In this document: piece after piece, positions 45,827 through 58,800 of the stretch | Position numbering within the stretch: position 1 is the stretch's first letter | Layout: each line of letters begins with the position of its first letter | DNA from: Brasenia schreberi | Lineage: Eukaryota > Streptophyta > Magnoliopsida > Nymphaeales > Cabombaceae | Direction: 5' to 3' | Assembly (NCBI GenBank): GCA_036023115.1 | Contig: JAYKKT010000074.1 | Coordinates: 8,988,501-9,052,500, forward strand | Length of the DNA stretch: 64,000 nucleotides | Made by a program: the position numbers and the translations under genes | The notes under the pieces: model-generated | Databases searched by the model: none | Seen by the model: only the letters and a program-made list of their open reading frames with translations | What the model was told of the DNA's origin: nothing

Positions 45827-47811
45827 ATGGCAACAGTACAACAGAAACCATCAGATCGTCTCTCCTCATCATATGATCAAGCTCCACCTGCGGCTATAAC
45901 TGAACTGCTGAAGGACAAGAGGTGATTTTTCTTCATGTCTTTAGATACATTGCTTAGTAGCTCTAGTGAACCACCCGATATGTTCTTTTTAATGCTTTTC
46001 ATAATTTTTTTTATGACTCCATGGAAGTGATCGATATACTTGGAAGTGCCGAACTTGACACTTGGCTTGTGGTTTTCCAGCATGTATGTGGGCTTTTATG
46101 TAGGCTTAAGATCAATGGCCTACAATCTTAGCGTATGTCTCTTAAGAGACTATATCAGAAAATTATGATTCCTTACTAAGTTGGTAATGCCGAACATATT
46201 TATGGGGTCATTTTCAGTGAATGCACCTCCTTATATGAGAAGGACTAGAGCACAAGGTGTATGTGCTTGTCACATATAAAGGTCCATACGTGTACCGATG
46301 TTCTTTGCATGCTGTGCTCCATGTAACATATGATGCGTTACCAATACAAAATGAAATATATATTTATATAGATATCAAATGAAAAGGAGGTAAAGGGCTT
46401 TAGAAAGGAGCAAAATATAGGTTTCTGCCTGTTTTGTGAAGAACAATAAGGTGGTGGGTGCAGTATAATTACTACATTTCCCTTCCATAGAAAAAGAATT
46501 GGGATAGAAGTGAAGCCCCATTAAGAGGCACGTTCTGAAGCATGGATCCTCTTTCTCATTTCAAATACATGTCATTAGTATCAAATATGAAATTATCTCA
46601 CTTGGCTGAGTCACCTAATTGAGCCTCATACGGTCAATTCCACTGTGTGCCAGGTTGGTGTCATCATAGCTTTGCATAGTAAATGTTGATCTTTTCTCCA
46701 GCAAATCTGCAAGTTTTGATATGCTGAACGTGATGTGAAGATTGTTCAGCAAATTCTGTCCTGGTTTGCTTTTGGTCTTGAAGAAGCTTGTGGCCAATGC
46801 TCTGTATGAAATTACAAAATGCTTGAGAAAGCTTTAACCAATATAGAGGAAATATAAGGAGCATCTCGTAGTATATGACGGACATAATTATGATTCCGAA
46901 GATGATACTGTATATTTACACCTTGCACCTTACGCCACTGGGAAATGTTAAGTTTGTGCGTCTTACGCCACTTGTTTGTTCATGTAGCGCTGATGAACTA
47001 AGAAAGATCCTTAATGATGAGAAGACGTATGACATGGTCCTGCATTCCCTTGAGCAAGTAAAGATTCAAGATAAGGTAATGCATAGCTTAAGTGCATTTC
47101 ATTTTCTAACTTGTTTTTAGTTTTTTTTTTGTGTATTTTCCACCTTAGCCAGAGATATGACTGACCAAAACTGCTTTCTTCATTCGCTTTTAGGTGTGGA
47201 ACGACCTGCAGAAGGAGACTGTTCAATTAGCAAGTAATCCCTCTCTCTCACACACACACACGCACTAAGTGAATTTATGTGTGTGCACATGCTTCTTTTT
47301 CGAGGATTAACTCCTGCTTCACAATGTATCAGTGGAAAATTTAGAGAAGGAACCGCGTATTGCAGAACTTAGGAACCAGGTAAGTTGTCCAGAGTTTTCT
47401 CTTTTTTATGCCGTCTTTTATATATATCTGATAAGGAATTCCAATTTCGTGGGACAACAGTGTATGATAATCAGAACATCGGAGTTAGCAGCTGCACAAG
47501 AGAAGCTTAACGACCTAGAGAAGGAAAAGGAAGAGATTTCGCGACTTTATGCACCAGTCACGCTTATGAAGATGATGCAAGGTTGGTGGCTTGCACGTCA
47601 AGAGCTCTAGTTTTGGGATGAAATACGTTGCTAACCACTGTCTGATTTTGTAGATGCCGCAGCCAATGCAGATGAAGAGTCGGAGAAGCTTCATAAGGAG
47701 TTCCTCTTGGGGAATATTGATCTTCCGACCTTCTTAACCCAATATAGGAAACTGCGAGTGACCTACCACAGGCGAGTGCTTCTGCATCTTGCAGCCAAAA
47801 CATCTGTTTGA
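45827..47811 (+). CDS. VPS37: VPS37-like ESCRT-I subunit, six coding exons
   Basis: Coding exons 45827-45921, 46988-47075, 47194-47233, 47333-47379, 47461-47581 and 47654-47811 join in frame to 182 residues. ESCRT-I sorts ubiquitinated membrane cargo into multivesicular bodies. The product is almost entirely the Mod(r)/VPS37 coiled-coil domain: ADELRKILND, HSLEQVKIQ, ENLEKEPRIAELRNQ, IIRTSELAAAQEKLNDLE, and the C-terminal FLTQYRKLRVTYHRR with AAKTS near the end. Arabidopsis VPS37-1 and -2 are somewhat longer at the N-terminus with a Pro/Ser-rich lead-in. Here the start MATVQQKPSDRLSSS is short, and an in-frame stop precedes ATG 45827, supporting that start. Phases agree at every junction. Which paralogue is unknown. 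Confidence 0.9.
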
Positions 47812-48100
47812 TCGAGAATGTTTCAAACTCCCAGTTCATTTTGTGTAGTGTGTACAGTTTGTTGCATGGTAGATACATACTCAGGTTTTGTTCACGTATA
47901 ACATTTTGTTGGTTCAATGCCCTGTTAAGAATAACAGGTCTAGCCAACACACGGGCAGGGCATTTGCTTCAACTTTATTTATTGTCTGATGATGCATTGA
48001 ATTGGATCATCCTATTAGAAACTGGTATGAACTTCTCGTTTTTGGAACCGTCGTGTTGAGTATGTAACTCCACAGTTCTCTTCTGGTGCCACCTTGATCA

Positions 48101-48101
<1 letters not shown>

Positions 48102-48175
<74 letters not shown>

Positions 48176-48179
48176 TGTG
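48102..48179. repeat. (TC)n(TG)n microsatellite
   Basis: About 28 TC units followed by about 10 TG units, roughly 300 bp downstream of the VPS37 stop. Confidence 0.95.
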
Positions 48180-49875
48180 GCAGTGCGGCTAGTGCCTTCT
48201 CTATGGCTCGTGAATGAGCCGAACAGGGGCTGCTCATTGTCATTTATCGACTCGCCAAGGCAAAAATTAGTGCAACACAGGACAGACGTATCGAATTCAA
48301 GCTGCTCGTTACAAGTTAAAATGGAAACTTCTGCCTCAGTCCACTAGCTTTTTGAGCAGACATTAAGCCAACTTTTTACATATAAAATTCTATTGCAAAA
48401 CTAAAACATTTGCACATTGAACTATACTATACCCACTGTATTGGATGTATTAACGTGGATCCCTCGGCATGCATTTGCATAAAGGTTCTCGATTCTTAAC
48501 AAGCTAATAAGAGGAACTGAGCAGAACGTCGATTCTTCATTTTCTGCTTATATAGCTTAAAGAGACAACTCATGTTCGGGTTTGCCTAAATCATGAACAG
48601 AACTCTGATAAGCTTGTCGTGAGCGAAACCGAGCTGAACCACAAGTGCATCGGTTGATTCGCCCCGGCCCTTGTTTTGTTTGAAAAACTGGAAATGCATC
48701 TTATAGGTGCATCTACTTGGCGCATCAGACGGCATTCACCAAGAAAAGCAGCATCGGACAGCTGACTGAGTATATCAGGTGCTTTCTTGTACTGCAATTT
48801 TTGTGTCAACCACACGAAATTATCTGTATCCACCATGAGTAGTCTTTTGGGTCCACATTTATAACATTTTGACAAGAAATGTAGGTTCCTCGAAAATATT
48901 GTATTCATCGGTGAGAAGCTTCCACCACCTTTGCTTGCCGGTTCCTTTGGAGCTAAGTGAACTACATCAAGTCGTTTGACCCGTCCACTATGGCTCATTC
49001 ACCATTCCCCAAGGTTAACCCTTGCAACATAAGCTGCACAAGTTCTGAATTCGTTTCTGGACTTGGCCGTGCTAACCTATTATTTTGGACATGGAAATCC
49101 ATACCTTTAGATTGAATTAAGACTCTCTTTCTCTTTCTCTCTCTCACATGCGCGCGCGTACACAGTATTCTTCTTGGCCGTTCTTCGGTACTTCTGATCT
49201 TGGCATTCGCGCATAAGTTGAGAAGAGTCTCTCGTTGTAATAATACCTTCTTTTTGTTGCTTCAGCGAGATTTATGTGAATCGTAGAAGCATGAAGCTGC
49301 AACTGCAATGGAAATCGACAAAGTGGAATCAAGAATTGGATCGCGGCTCCCAGAGAGAGACCGGGGGGTGAGATACCCTAACAATACCGACAATTACAAA
49401 CTAACATAATTCATGGCTTCTTCCAATTGGTCAAGCATTTCATGGTCGGGCATATTTAAGCATCAAGTTTGACAAAATGAATGAACAATAAATTTCTACA
49501 AGTGAGCAGTGCAAAGATATCAATTGTGAGTTTTTAACTCTCCCTAAGAGTGGTAGGAAAAACGCAATGGGCTTGGAATGCAATAATGTTTTTTCCCATG
49601 AGATTATATATATATATGATGTATATATACTAAATGCATGTTGTGTTCATACATATAAAACGGGTGGACCCACTACATTTTTTGGGACCTCAAAAAGGAA
49701 ACCTATCTAGGTGATCGAGTATTATTACCCACCACATGCTACGATCGAGTATTACCCACCACATGCTACTCTTACTTGTCTTTTGCCTTTTTATTTGGGA
49801 TCATTATCAACTTATCCAAAATAGATCATCGAAATTTATTTGAATATGCTAACACTTAAAATGTGCTAGCTGTGG

Positions 49876-49878
<3 letters not shown>

Positions 49879-49947
<69 letters not shown>
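49879..49947. repeat. (TC)n(TA)n microsatellite
   Basis: About 19 TC units followed by about 15 TA units, the same composite form as at 197-250. Confidence 0.95.
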
Positions 49948-49949
<2 letters not shown>

Positions 49950-50326
49950 CATGGAGTACACCGTATGATATGGTGCAATAAACTCCGATAAATGGCTGCA
50001 AACCATACAGGTATGCAGTACACGATGTTACATATTGTGATATTCGTAGGATGGCTGACATGAAATATCGTCGAAATGGCCACAAAGCACAGGAAAAGCA
50101 GCAGGACTTGCCAACTGTACTAGTAAAATACGGAGTACATGAGACATTAAGCATTAAAAGGACCAACACAAAAACAGTATATACATCGTCCAAAGGGATT
50201 CTCAAGAACTACCAGATAAAGTGTTAATTTGCCTACACTAATATGATGACCGGATTAAGATTCATGAAAAATGTGGCTGATCTGAAATAGTAAGTACGTC
50301 GCATGCATCTGATCTGGAATAACATC

Positions 50327-50331
<5 letters not shown>

Positions 50332-50383
<52 letters not shown>

Positions 50384-50440
50384 CATGCATATATGTATGT
50401 GTGTCATAGAGGAGAGAGAGAGAGGAAGAGAGAGACAGAG
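50332..50440. repeat. (TA)n microsatellite followed by GA-rich tract
   Basis: About 24 TA units (50332-50379), a short CATG/TGTG linker, then an imperfect GA tract (about 50410-50452). Confidence 0.9.
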
Positions 50441-51330
50441 AGAAAGAAGAAGAAAAATGCTGTTTTAACTTATTTGTAACGGCAAGGAAATTGAATAAAT
50501 GATTTGATTCAACTGGAATTAGATATATCTTGTGAAAGGAGATGGTCGCCTCCTTAACTCACAGAAAGATCATCGCAGGAACTTGCAATGGATCATAGAG
50601 AGGTAGGTTATCTAGCCAGCAACTATATATTAAAGTGAAATATAAAAGTATCATATCTCCGTCACCTCCTCACATGAGTGTATTTCAAACAACAGGCTGA
50701 AGTTGGAATAACTTGACCACAGGGTTAGGATCCACCAATCATGTGGCCTACCTGCCTATTTATATAAACCATGTCACCTGCTTGCCACATGCAGTTTGCT
50801 GACATGCGATCAATGGGAGCACCGTAGATCACCTGCTCTTGACTGAGTGATTGAAAGACCAAGTGCGTCACATAAACATACTTTTGAAAGCAGGATTTTA
50901 AACCTAACTGAAATACTACACATTTGTGTAAATAGATGATTCGTTACGTGTTTCGGTAAATTTGTCTAAAGAAAAGCAGGAGAGAATTATGTCATATCAG
51001 GATGCGTGTTATCCGACAGAAGAAAGAGTAAAAGGTCAAAAAGAATATTCATTTGACTCATAGATGCAGCATTCAGCAATCAACGATTCAGCATAGACAA
51101 AGATAAGTCGTCATTTCAATTTTGGAGAAAAGATGTGGAAAGAGGTAATGCCACTACACGTTTTCTCAAAAGTCCAATTTGAAGAAGCTACAGACCTGGA
51201 AGAAAGCAATTATGCAATCTTCGGTTTCTTTCTCTTTTCACAGCAGAGGTTGCCTCTTTGGTCTAGATGGCCTGTGTCCACATCCCCAGTAGCTTATGCA
51301 TTCACGCTGAGACAGCATTGTAAAGTAATT

Positions 51331-51422
51331 AGCACGTTTAGTGCTTTGCCAAAGACTGCCACAGTCCACCGCTATAAAGAATCAGCACGTCTAGTGCTTT
51401 GCCAAGGACTGCCACAGTCCAT
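51331..51422. repeat. Tandem 39-bp duplication
   Basis: Two units starting at 51331 and 51384 (period 53, 39 bp conserved with two or three differences), each with GTGCTTTGCCAA and GACTGCCACAGTCCA. Each unit carries a GACTG...CAGTC inverted core. Confidence 0.85.
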
Positions 51423-51479
51423 CACTTAGATTATCAAGACATTAGTCACTAATAACTCCCAACACAACTGAATAACCTT

Positions 51480-51734
51480 TGTAATTCAATTAATCAGTCA
51501 CCAAAGCTTAGTGTTTAGTGTACAAGAGAGTGCCTTATATATAGGCAAAAGCAGCAGCAACAAGGAAGAAGGCAGCAGCAGACCGGGGACTCCAACGGCT
51601 AGACTTCTAACCGTTGGAGGTGCCTTGCTTGCTGGGCCTCTTACAATAAAAATGAAAAGAAAACAATAAAAAATACAAATATGCACGTAAATACAAGTAT
51701 GCGCACTATACATTTTTAGCATTTCCCCCACCTT
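51480..51734 (-). repeat. Possible LTR end with polypurine tract
   Basis: On the minus strand, a polypurine run AAGGTGGGGGAAA (about 51722-51734) is directly followed by TGCTAAAAATG, as at the start of a 3' LTR. About 180 bp further on is a strong TATA box (CCTATATATAAGGC, 51533-51546) and then transcript-start-like sequence. The distal LTR end and any internal coding region were not found, so this could equally be an ordinary promoter. Confidence 0.3.
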
Positions 51735-52918
51735 CAACTTATTTATTTCCAAGATTCTTGAACTTGATGAATCTATCTACATCTGCACCTGTAACATCTG
51801 TCTTATATAGATGGAAATTCGACAAATAAATGCATGTGCAGGAAAATATGGAGTCTATTAACTACCTTTCCATGCACCAAACTCCCTTTAAGAATACACA
51901 CCATTCCGTGTTTTTAGGAGTTTTTGTAGATGAAAATCCATATATACTATCTGTGCATGAAAATATAGATGAAAATGGCTTATATAGATGAAAATCCATA
52001 TATAACTTGTGCAGGAAAATATTGAGTCATTTGACTACCATTTCCAGCCCTAGGGATGCGAGCATGTTTTTTCTAGAAACATGTTTTGTTCACCCAACTC
52101 CACTATATAAGCAGTTGTTCTAAAAGCTCCATACTTTAACCGGTTTACAATGCTAAAATTAGTCATTGAAGAAATCCTCTTTTTTGAAACCCTCAGCAGT
52201 ATATGCCTGTGCAGACACACACGCACATGCGCAGGCACTTCTATAAGAGATAAAGAAAGGGTTTGGAAATGCGACGAGACACCAAGTGTTAAATGTACTG
52301 CTGGAAATCAAAGAAGAAATGCATCTCGATGGAAGGCAATTGTGACAAGCTACTATCTGGGAAAAAACTCAAAAAGGCAAAAGGAAAGAACTTAACAATC
52401 AACATAGACACAAAAGGAAGCTTGCTTCTCCTGGACAGGGGTCCCTCACGAGAGCTTCATGTTGAAAGTTTGGAATTTGATACATGGAGTGAGCATCCCT
52501 CACCACAAGGCCATAGTTGCAGGTTCCCTGAGGATGAGAGGGTGGTCACGAGTTTATTCTTTGACAAGAAGGCAACAGGATCTATCCACCAGTGTGCAAT
52601 TTCTTTGCATTAAAATATTAAAGAAATTGATTAACAAAGTGCAAACATGCTGAAGACATCGAGCATCAATAAATACATTGTATCCATCCAATAGGCAAAG
52701 TATCTCCGAAAACAAAGGAAACAACAGGTAAAAAAAAGTAAAACAAATGATAGTGTGACTGACTTGATGAGCATTTATATTTTCCTTGCAATGAATGTAA
52801 ATGATACATTCTATCCAAGAAAACACTATACACCCTGCGTAATGTATCTAATATACACAGAAGGACAATGAATGACAGCCAAAATCAGCAAGTCAAGATG
52901 ACAATTGAATTTGAAAAG
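51735..52918. other. Unassigned stretch; VPS50 3' flank
   Basis: Contains a diverged direct repeat (around 51800-51880 and 51970-52050) built on TATAGATGRAAAT, GTGCAGGAAAATAT and GAGTC. No gene recognised. The part adjoining 52918 is the VPS50 3' UTR and flank. Confidence 0.4.
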
Positions 52919-55444
52919 TTACAAGCATCCCGTTTCTATCTTCTCCAGAACATCCAATCTTGTTTTCCTTTTCCAGTTGTTCATTGTCGCTACCATATTG
53001 ACCAGGCCTGTTATTTGGCTTTTACTGTATTCCTGCATGACAAACAACACATTTAAATTTAACAGCAACACTTAGGCAGTTCTAGACAATGAAACCAGAT
53101 ATAAGATTTTACCGGATGGGAGCGTGCCCAATGTACATACTCGGTTTCAGGGAGATAGTAGGCCTGTTGCAATATGGAAAGTATATTATACTAACACCAT
53201 GAGCAGAAGAGTTCAACCTTTGGAAAAGAACCTAAATGAAAAAGGAAATGGCGGAAGAGTGCCTTCAAGTATTATAATGTCCACGGAAAGCATAAAAGCA
53301 ATTATTCTCATGGGCATCATAACTCAGGAAAAGGTAATGGTGGAAGTGCCTTCAACTCCTCAAGAAGATATGTTTGGATGAGAGAAAGACGGACAACCTA
53401 TATTCCCTAAACACTTGTTTTTGAAGCCAAAGTACTAAAGTTGCATGTTTTATATGCACTACTCAGCACTACTGACAGCACCATGTTTTATATATACTTT
53501 AAGTAATGACTAAAAGAAATTTAGGCATGTTTCTTAATTTTTTGCATCTATGATTAGCTTATACACGATGTATCCACAATATTGGGATGTGATGGACAAT
53601 TAGCCTTCACATTCTAACATTTGATTCGGGAAAGAAGAAGCCCAGACATGCATAAGGTGCTGCCCCAGATAACACCTTGGCCTGCAGTCGCACATGAACA
53701 TGCCACCAGTACCGTAATAAGCCACAAAAAGTCGATGCACTCCCTACATTGGTAGATGGAAAAAGCACATTCATGTAACTGACTGATTCCATCAGTTGAT
53801 TTTCTCTACCTCTTGATCTTTGACCAAAAACTGATGGATAAGAATCAAACTACTTCAACTAGACCACTTAAAATTTGGCCGCAATAAAACATTAATAACA
53901 AATATCTACTTTAACCAACATCCAATACATAGACAATAAAAATCAGTTAACATAACCATCTCACATGCTCAAAGAATTTGAGGAAAATATTTAGTCTTAC
54001 CTTGATAAAAGCCTCAACAGCCTGCAATTTAGGCTTCACATTTAGTGAAACAAGATGTTGCAGTCCATTAATTAGCACCTGAGAACAAATAAAATATGAC
54101 ATTCGGAATTTAGCATAAGAATTTATAAGTAGGTTGAAATGAAAAAATTTTGAGACATGAGGACCTGAAGATCCAAGGCCATTAGTGCTCTTCCTTCATT
54201 GGTACATCTCTTTACTCGTGAAAGACCCTCAATAAAAATCTCAGAGACATTTTCAAGGCCATACTCTAGTAGCAAGTCCTGAAACTGAGAGGGAAGGAAG
54301 AAGTTAAACACGATCAAATTGTCCTCAAGTGAAAGGCGCATCCATACGTTCAAAGTACCAAAAGAACAACAAAAGAATGCTGAACAGTTCATGGCTGATC
54401 ATTGTTATGCAATTGATTTAAAGATCCTTACCACTGATGAATTATTTAAACCTGCTTAAGAAGACAATAGGACAGAGAATTGGGGCTTTTGAATTTTCAG
54501 AACACCATGGACATAAACCATGCAACTCCTGTTTCGTTATATGGCAACAAATATGCTACAACAATAGGTACATGGAACAATAATAAAAAAAAATATTTTA
54601 GTTGCTTAGTTAACATTATTGATCTACACATCCACGAATTTGCAGAACAGAGAACGAAAAGGACAGTGCAGATGTGTATGCCATATAAATGTGCTTTCGT
54701 CAATTTATTTTCCTTCCTTTCTAGTTTAATATATCGTTCTATGTTTTCACAATCACACAGAGAATGATTAAAACTGTCCCAAAAGTTAGCTCAAAAAGAA
54801 AAAAGCCCCGAAAGTGGCAACTAGATTTTGAATGTCATCAGATGCAGTTTAGTGGATGGATTTGAGATCAATTAAAAATAGGTTATCATTCTTGATGTCC
54901 TCATGCAAACAAAAAAGTGGTATATCATTGACGAATACAACAACAAGAAGTAAGCCTTTTCTCATATAGATGATGAATGCCACACCAAAATATATAGCTG
55001 CTACTAGGAAGTTTATTCAATCACCAAGACTTGAGCGGATGAAAGGCTATAGATTTGCAGATAAAAAGCAGAAAAAGATTATTTTCAAGCTATCTTAAAA
55101 TGTGAAACTGTGCTTGTTTGTAGCATGTGTGCATCAGCTATAGTGGAATCACCAACTAAGAAAAACCCAAACCAAATGTCCCACCTCCTTCTGTATTCCC
55201 CCATGAGCTAGCCTTGTCTTGTAATGCTTAAATTCACCAAGAAGTAAATCAATATACCTGCAGTAATTAGGTGCACAACATATTAAAGCAAAAAGTATAA
55301 AGTAAAAAACCAACAACTGTTTGTCACAATGCAGGTTTAGCATTCTGAATCAAGTGAACAAGATGGCCATGTTATAGCCTACATTAGCATGACACTCCCC
55401 TCTATACCAAAGAAATGTGAAGATGCTTGGAAAAACATGATTTT

Positions 55445-55507
<63 letters not shown>

Positions 55508-55799
55508 ATGTATGTATGTAACTGTTTATCTAGTATGAGGTTATCTAACATTAAAGCATTTCATGTTAATACTAGATAAACAAAACTTATTAGTCAATAC
55601 CCAAAAAGTGATGCTAAATATCAAAATACATCATTATCTTTTGAGGTTAAAGAATAAATACAAGTCCGAAATGGTGCTGAGCTATCGCTTTTTCTCTCCC
55701 TTCAGAATAAAAGGCCTTTTTTGCCTCAAAAAGGTATCATATATTTTTTAAATCCTTTACTTTTGAAGGCATTCAAGTCACTCAATAACCCAGCTTCAT

Positions 55800-55846
<47 letters not shown>

Positions 55847-58800
55847 GATACATATATATAAAGAATGTGAATGGGGTATTTTATAATTATATGCTTCAAA
55901 ATTCACAAAAGTAAATCTGCATAAATGGTAGAAGTTCGTGGACATGGTCAGATGAAAAACTGGTTAGATACATGTATATGAAGCAATACTATTACGCAAT
56001 GGTTATGACATGGGTTTAGTGTTCACCCAGAAGCACCCATGTTGCACATCAAGCAGCGAAACAGGCTTCCAAGCAATAGCGTACTTACAACAAACGTTTG
56101 TTGGAAAATCATTGAATCAAGTAGTACTTTTTTGTTATTTCACCAACACCGAGATGCATAGATCATCCCACTCCAAATGAACAGGATGACATGAGAAAGT
56201 GATATAACATACAAATGAAGTACCAGCAGCAGCCATGACACAAGTATCAACAAAACATGCCTCCATCCAATGTCAAAATTGAAACCTCTCTGAGTAATCA
56301 CAGACATTTGGATCCAGTTCATTCTTGTTATCAAATTAGAACCCATGCACATGGAGCCTGCAGTGCCAGTAACAAAGAGTATGTGACATTTGATCTATTT
56401 CTGCTCAATAAACATGGCAGGTCTATGTGCATTCAAGGACCATGGATCTACACCTTGAACCCAGACTCACATTAGAGCCCCATGCACATGAAGCCTGCAG
56501 CCAGTAACAAACATGTGCTATCCGACCTATTTTGCTTTTATCAACAAATTGTAACCAAATCTGATTACCTAACTTCAAAGAGTAACTATCCGATTAAACT
56601 TCTAAAGAAACATCCAGCTTTATAAGGAATTGAACATTGCTATTGCCGTTTCTCTTAGAGCTAACATATATTACTTTATCTTTTTACTTTCCCGAGCAGT
56701 CCATTACTATGCATGTCAAAGGCAATAACCCAGGTTAAAAATAAAAGTAAAAAGAACACTGCGACCACAATAGCAGTTCAAGAGAAGTGGTAACAGGATG
56801 ACGTCATGGGATGTCAATTGGAATGAAGAAGCTAGACTGATGGGAGAAACAAACTTGTATCACTTTGAAGAAGCACAAACTTTAGGCTATTAGCTATAGA
56901 CGCCACATAGGGGACCAGCTATAAACTGAATATCCAATTTATCCCATACATAAAAAGACATAAGAAATGAGCAACAAAATTTGGATGCTATAAGTATACA
57001 TGAAAATTAACCCAATATTACAAATCATACCCGTTATGTTCGAGCCCAAGATCCTTAACCTCCCATTTTGCATTTGCAATTCGTTCCACATACCTACAGT
57101 TTAGTTAGTGTTGAGAAACACAGAATATAAGTCTGTGAGTTCCAACTAAAGCCTGTTAAATGAAACTTTAAATGTTTTCAGCAACAACAACCAAAGGTAC
57201 AAACATGGGATCGGAAGCACAAAATGCAAATGAGACAGGAAGTGAATAAAATATCATGAAAATACATTATCGTTTCTGAAGTATTATCCTATGATTAGTA
57301 ACAGCTACACAAAACACAAATTGATTATTTTGCCTTGACGAGAAAAGAGATCATATTGTAAGGATTGCAAGATAATTTCAAGAAAAAGCTTAACTATCCA
57401 ATATCGAGTTTTACTTGTGGATTTGAAAGTAAAAATGTGAACAAAGAGGCAAAAAGTATATAGAGTTACTCGGACTAAACGATGGAACCTCAAAATTAGA
57501 AAGAAAATATATTTAAACAAAAAGTTCTTCAAGGAGACACTTGAAATTATGTAGGTACACCTTCTGATATGTAGAAAGCACATTAAGAAAGTAGCAAAAA
57601 ATGTGCTAGGTGAATTAAAGAGAAGTGTACCAGAACAAAAGAAAGCTTTGTGGTGGAGTGAAGTGGTGCAAGATAAGACGTGTTACAGTTTGCATTATGC
57701 TAATAAGACTAATGAAACTTAAGAGGCTTATAAGAAAGCAAAAAAATTATTATTAGTGAAGCAAAACTAAAATTTGGGAGGATTTATATAAAAGCTCAAC
57801 TCAAAAGAAGGTGAAAGAGATATTTTTAAGATAGCTAAGGATAGAGATAAGCATCATTCGTTAAATGCAAACATGAACTTAGGAAGATATTCTCTCTTTG
57901 GTTCTTTTGGGTATGTAAAAATAGCGTTAAATGCATATAACATCATTCATTTTCCTTATTTCATTCGCTATTTATTTCCAAGAATTTGCTTCAGTGGAGC
58001 AAAATCATGGGACCATTTTGTTTTACAAATTCGTTTTCCTAATCCAAATTCACTTCAACAATCTCTATATTCCACATGATATTTTATTGTTTATTTTCTT
58101 GGAATTTGTTTATTTAGTTTAATTCATATTTATGAATATGGTGGTTATGTGTTTCTTGATATTCTTTAAAAATTAGAGAATCTATTATATAATGTATGTA
58201 TATATATTAGTTTTTAATCTTAAATGATAGTGTACCACTAAATCCGCTATATCTCAACTACCGCTATATTAGGGTCAAGTGCTAACAACCTACTAACTAT
58301 CATTGATAACATAGATTGAGGTTATTCACCTATTGAGACGTCTTATGGAATATTTTAGAGAAAAAAGGATATTCACATGATATTTATTGATCTAGAAAAA
58401 ACTTCCAATAGAGTGCCAAGAGATAGTCTTTGGAGAACTTTGGAAAAGAGAGGTATCTCTTTGACATTGGCGCATTAACATGTGTTATGATCTAGGAAGA
58501 AATTACTGATTTCTTTGAGGTTAATATTGGATTATATCTAAGGATCAGCTTAGTCCATATTTATTTGTATTGGTTATTGACGAGTTAACAAAATATATTC
58601 AAGATGAAGTCTCTTGGTGAATGTTATTCGATGATAACATTATATTAGTTGATGAGTCTAAGGAAAAAGTTAATATAAAATTGTAATTATGGAGAGAAAC
58701 ATTAGAAAGTAAAGGCCTTCGACTTAGTAAAACAAAGACAGAATATATAGGATGCATGTTTGATCATTTGGTTACTTCAAATGACATATAAATTAAGATT

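Larger units (their letters stand above)
47812..51479. other. Intergenic region rich in microsatellites
   Basis: No confident gene. A minus-strand open frame of 135 codons (48591-48998) has no domain I recognise. Simple repeats are listed separately. A near-perfect tandem duplication of about 39 bp (51331-51369 and 51384-51422, AGCACGTYTAGTGCTTTGCC...) lies at the right end. Confidence 0.45.
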
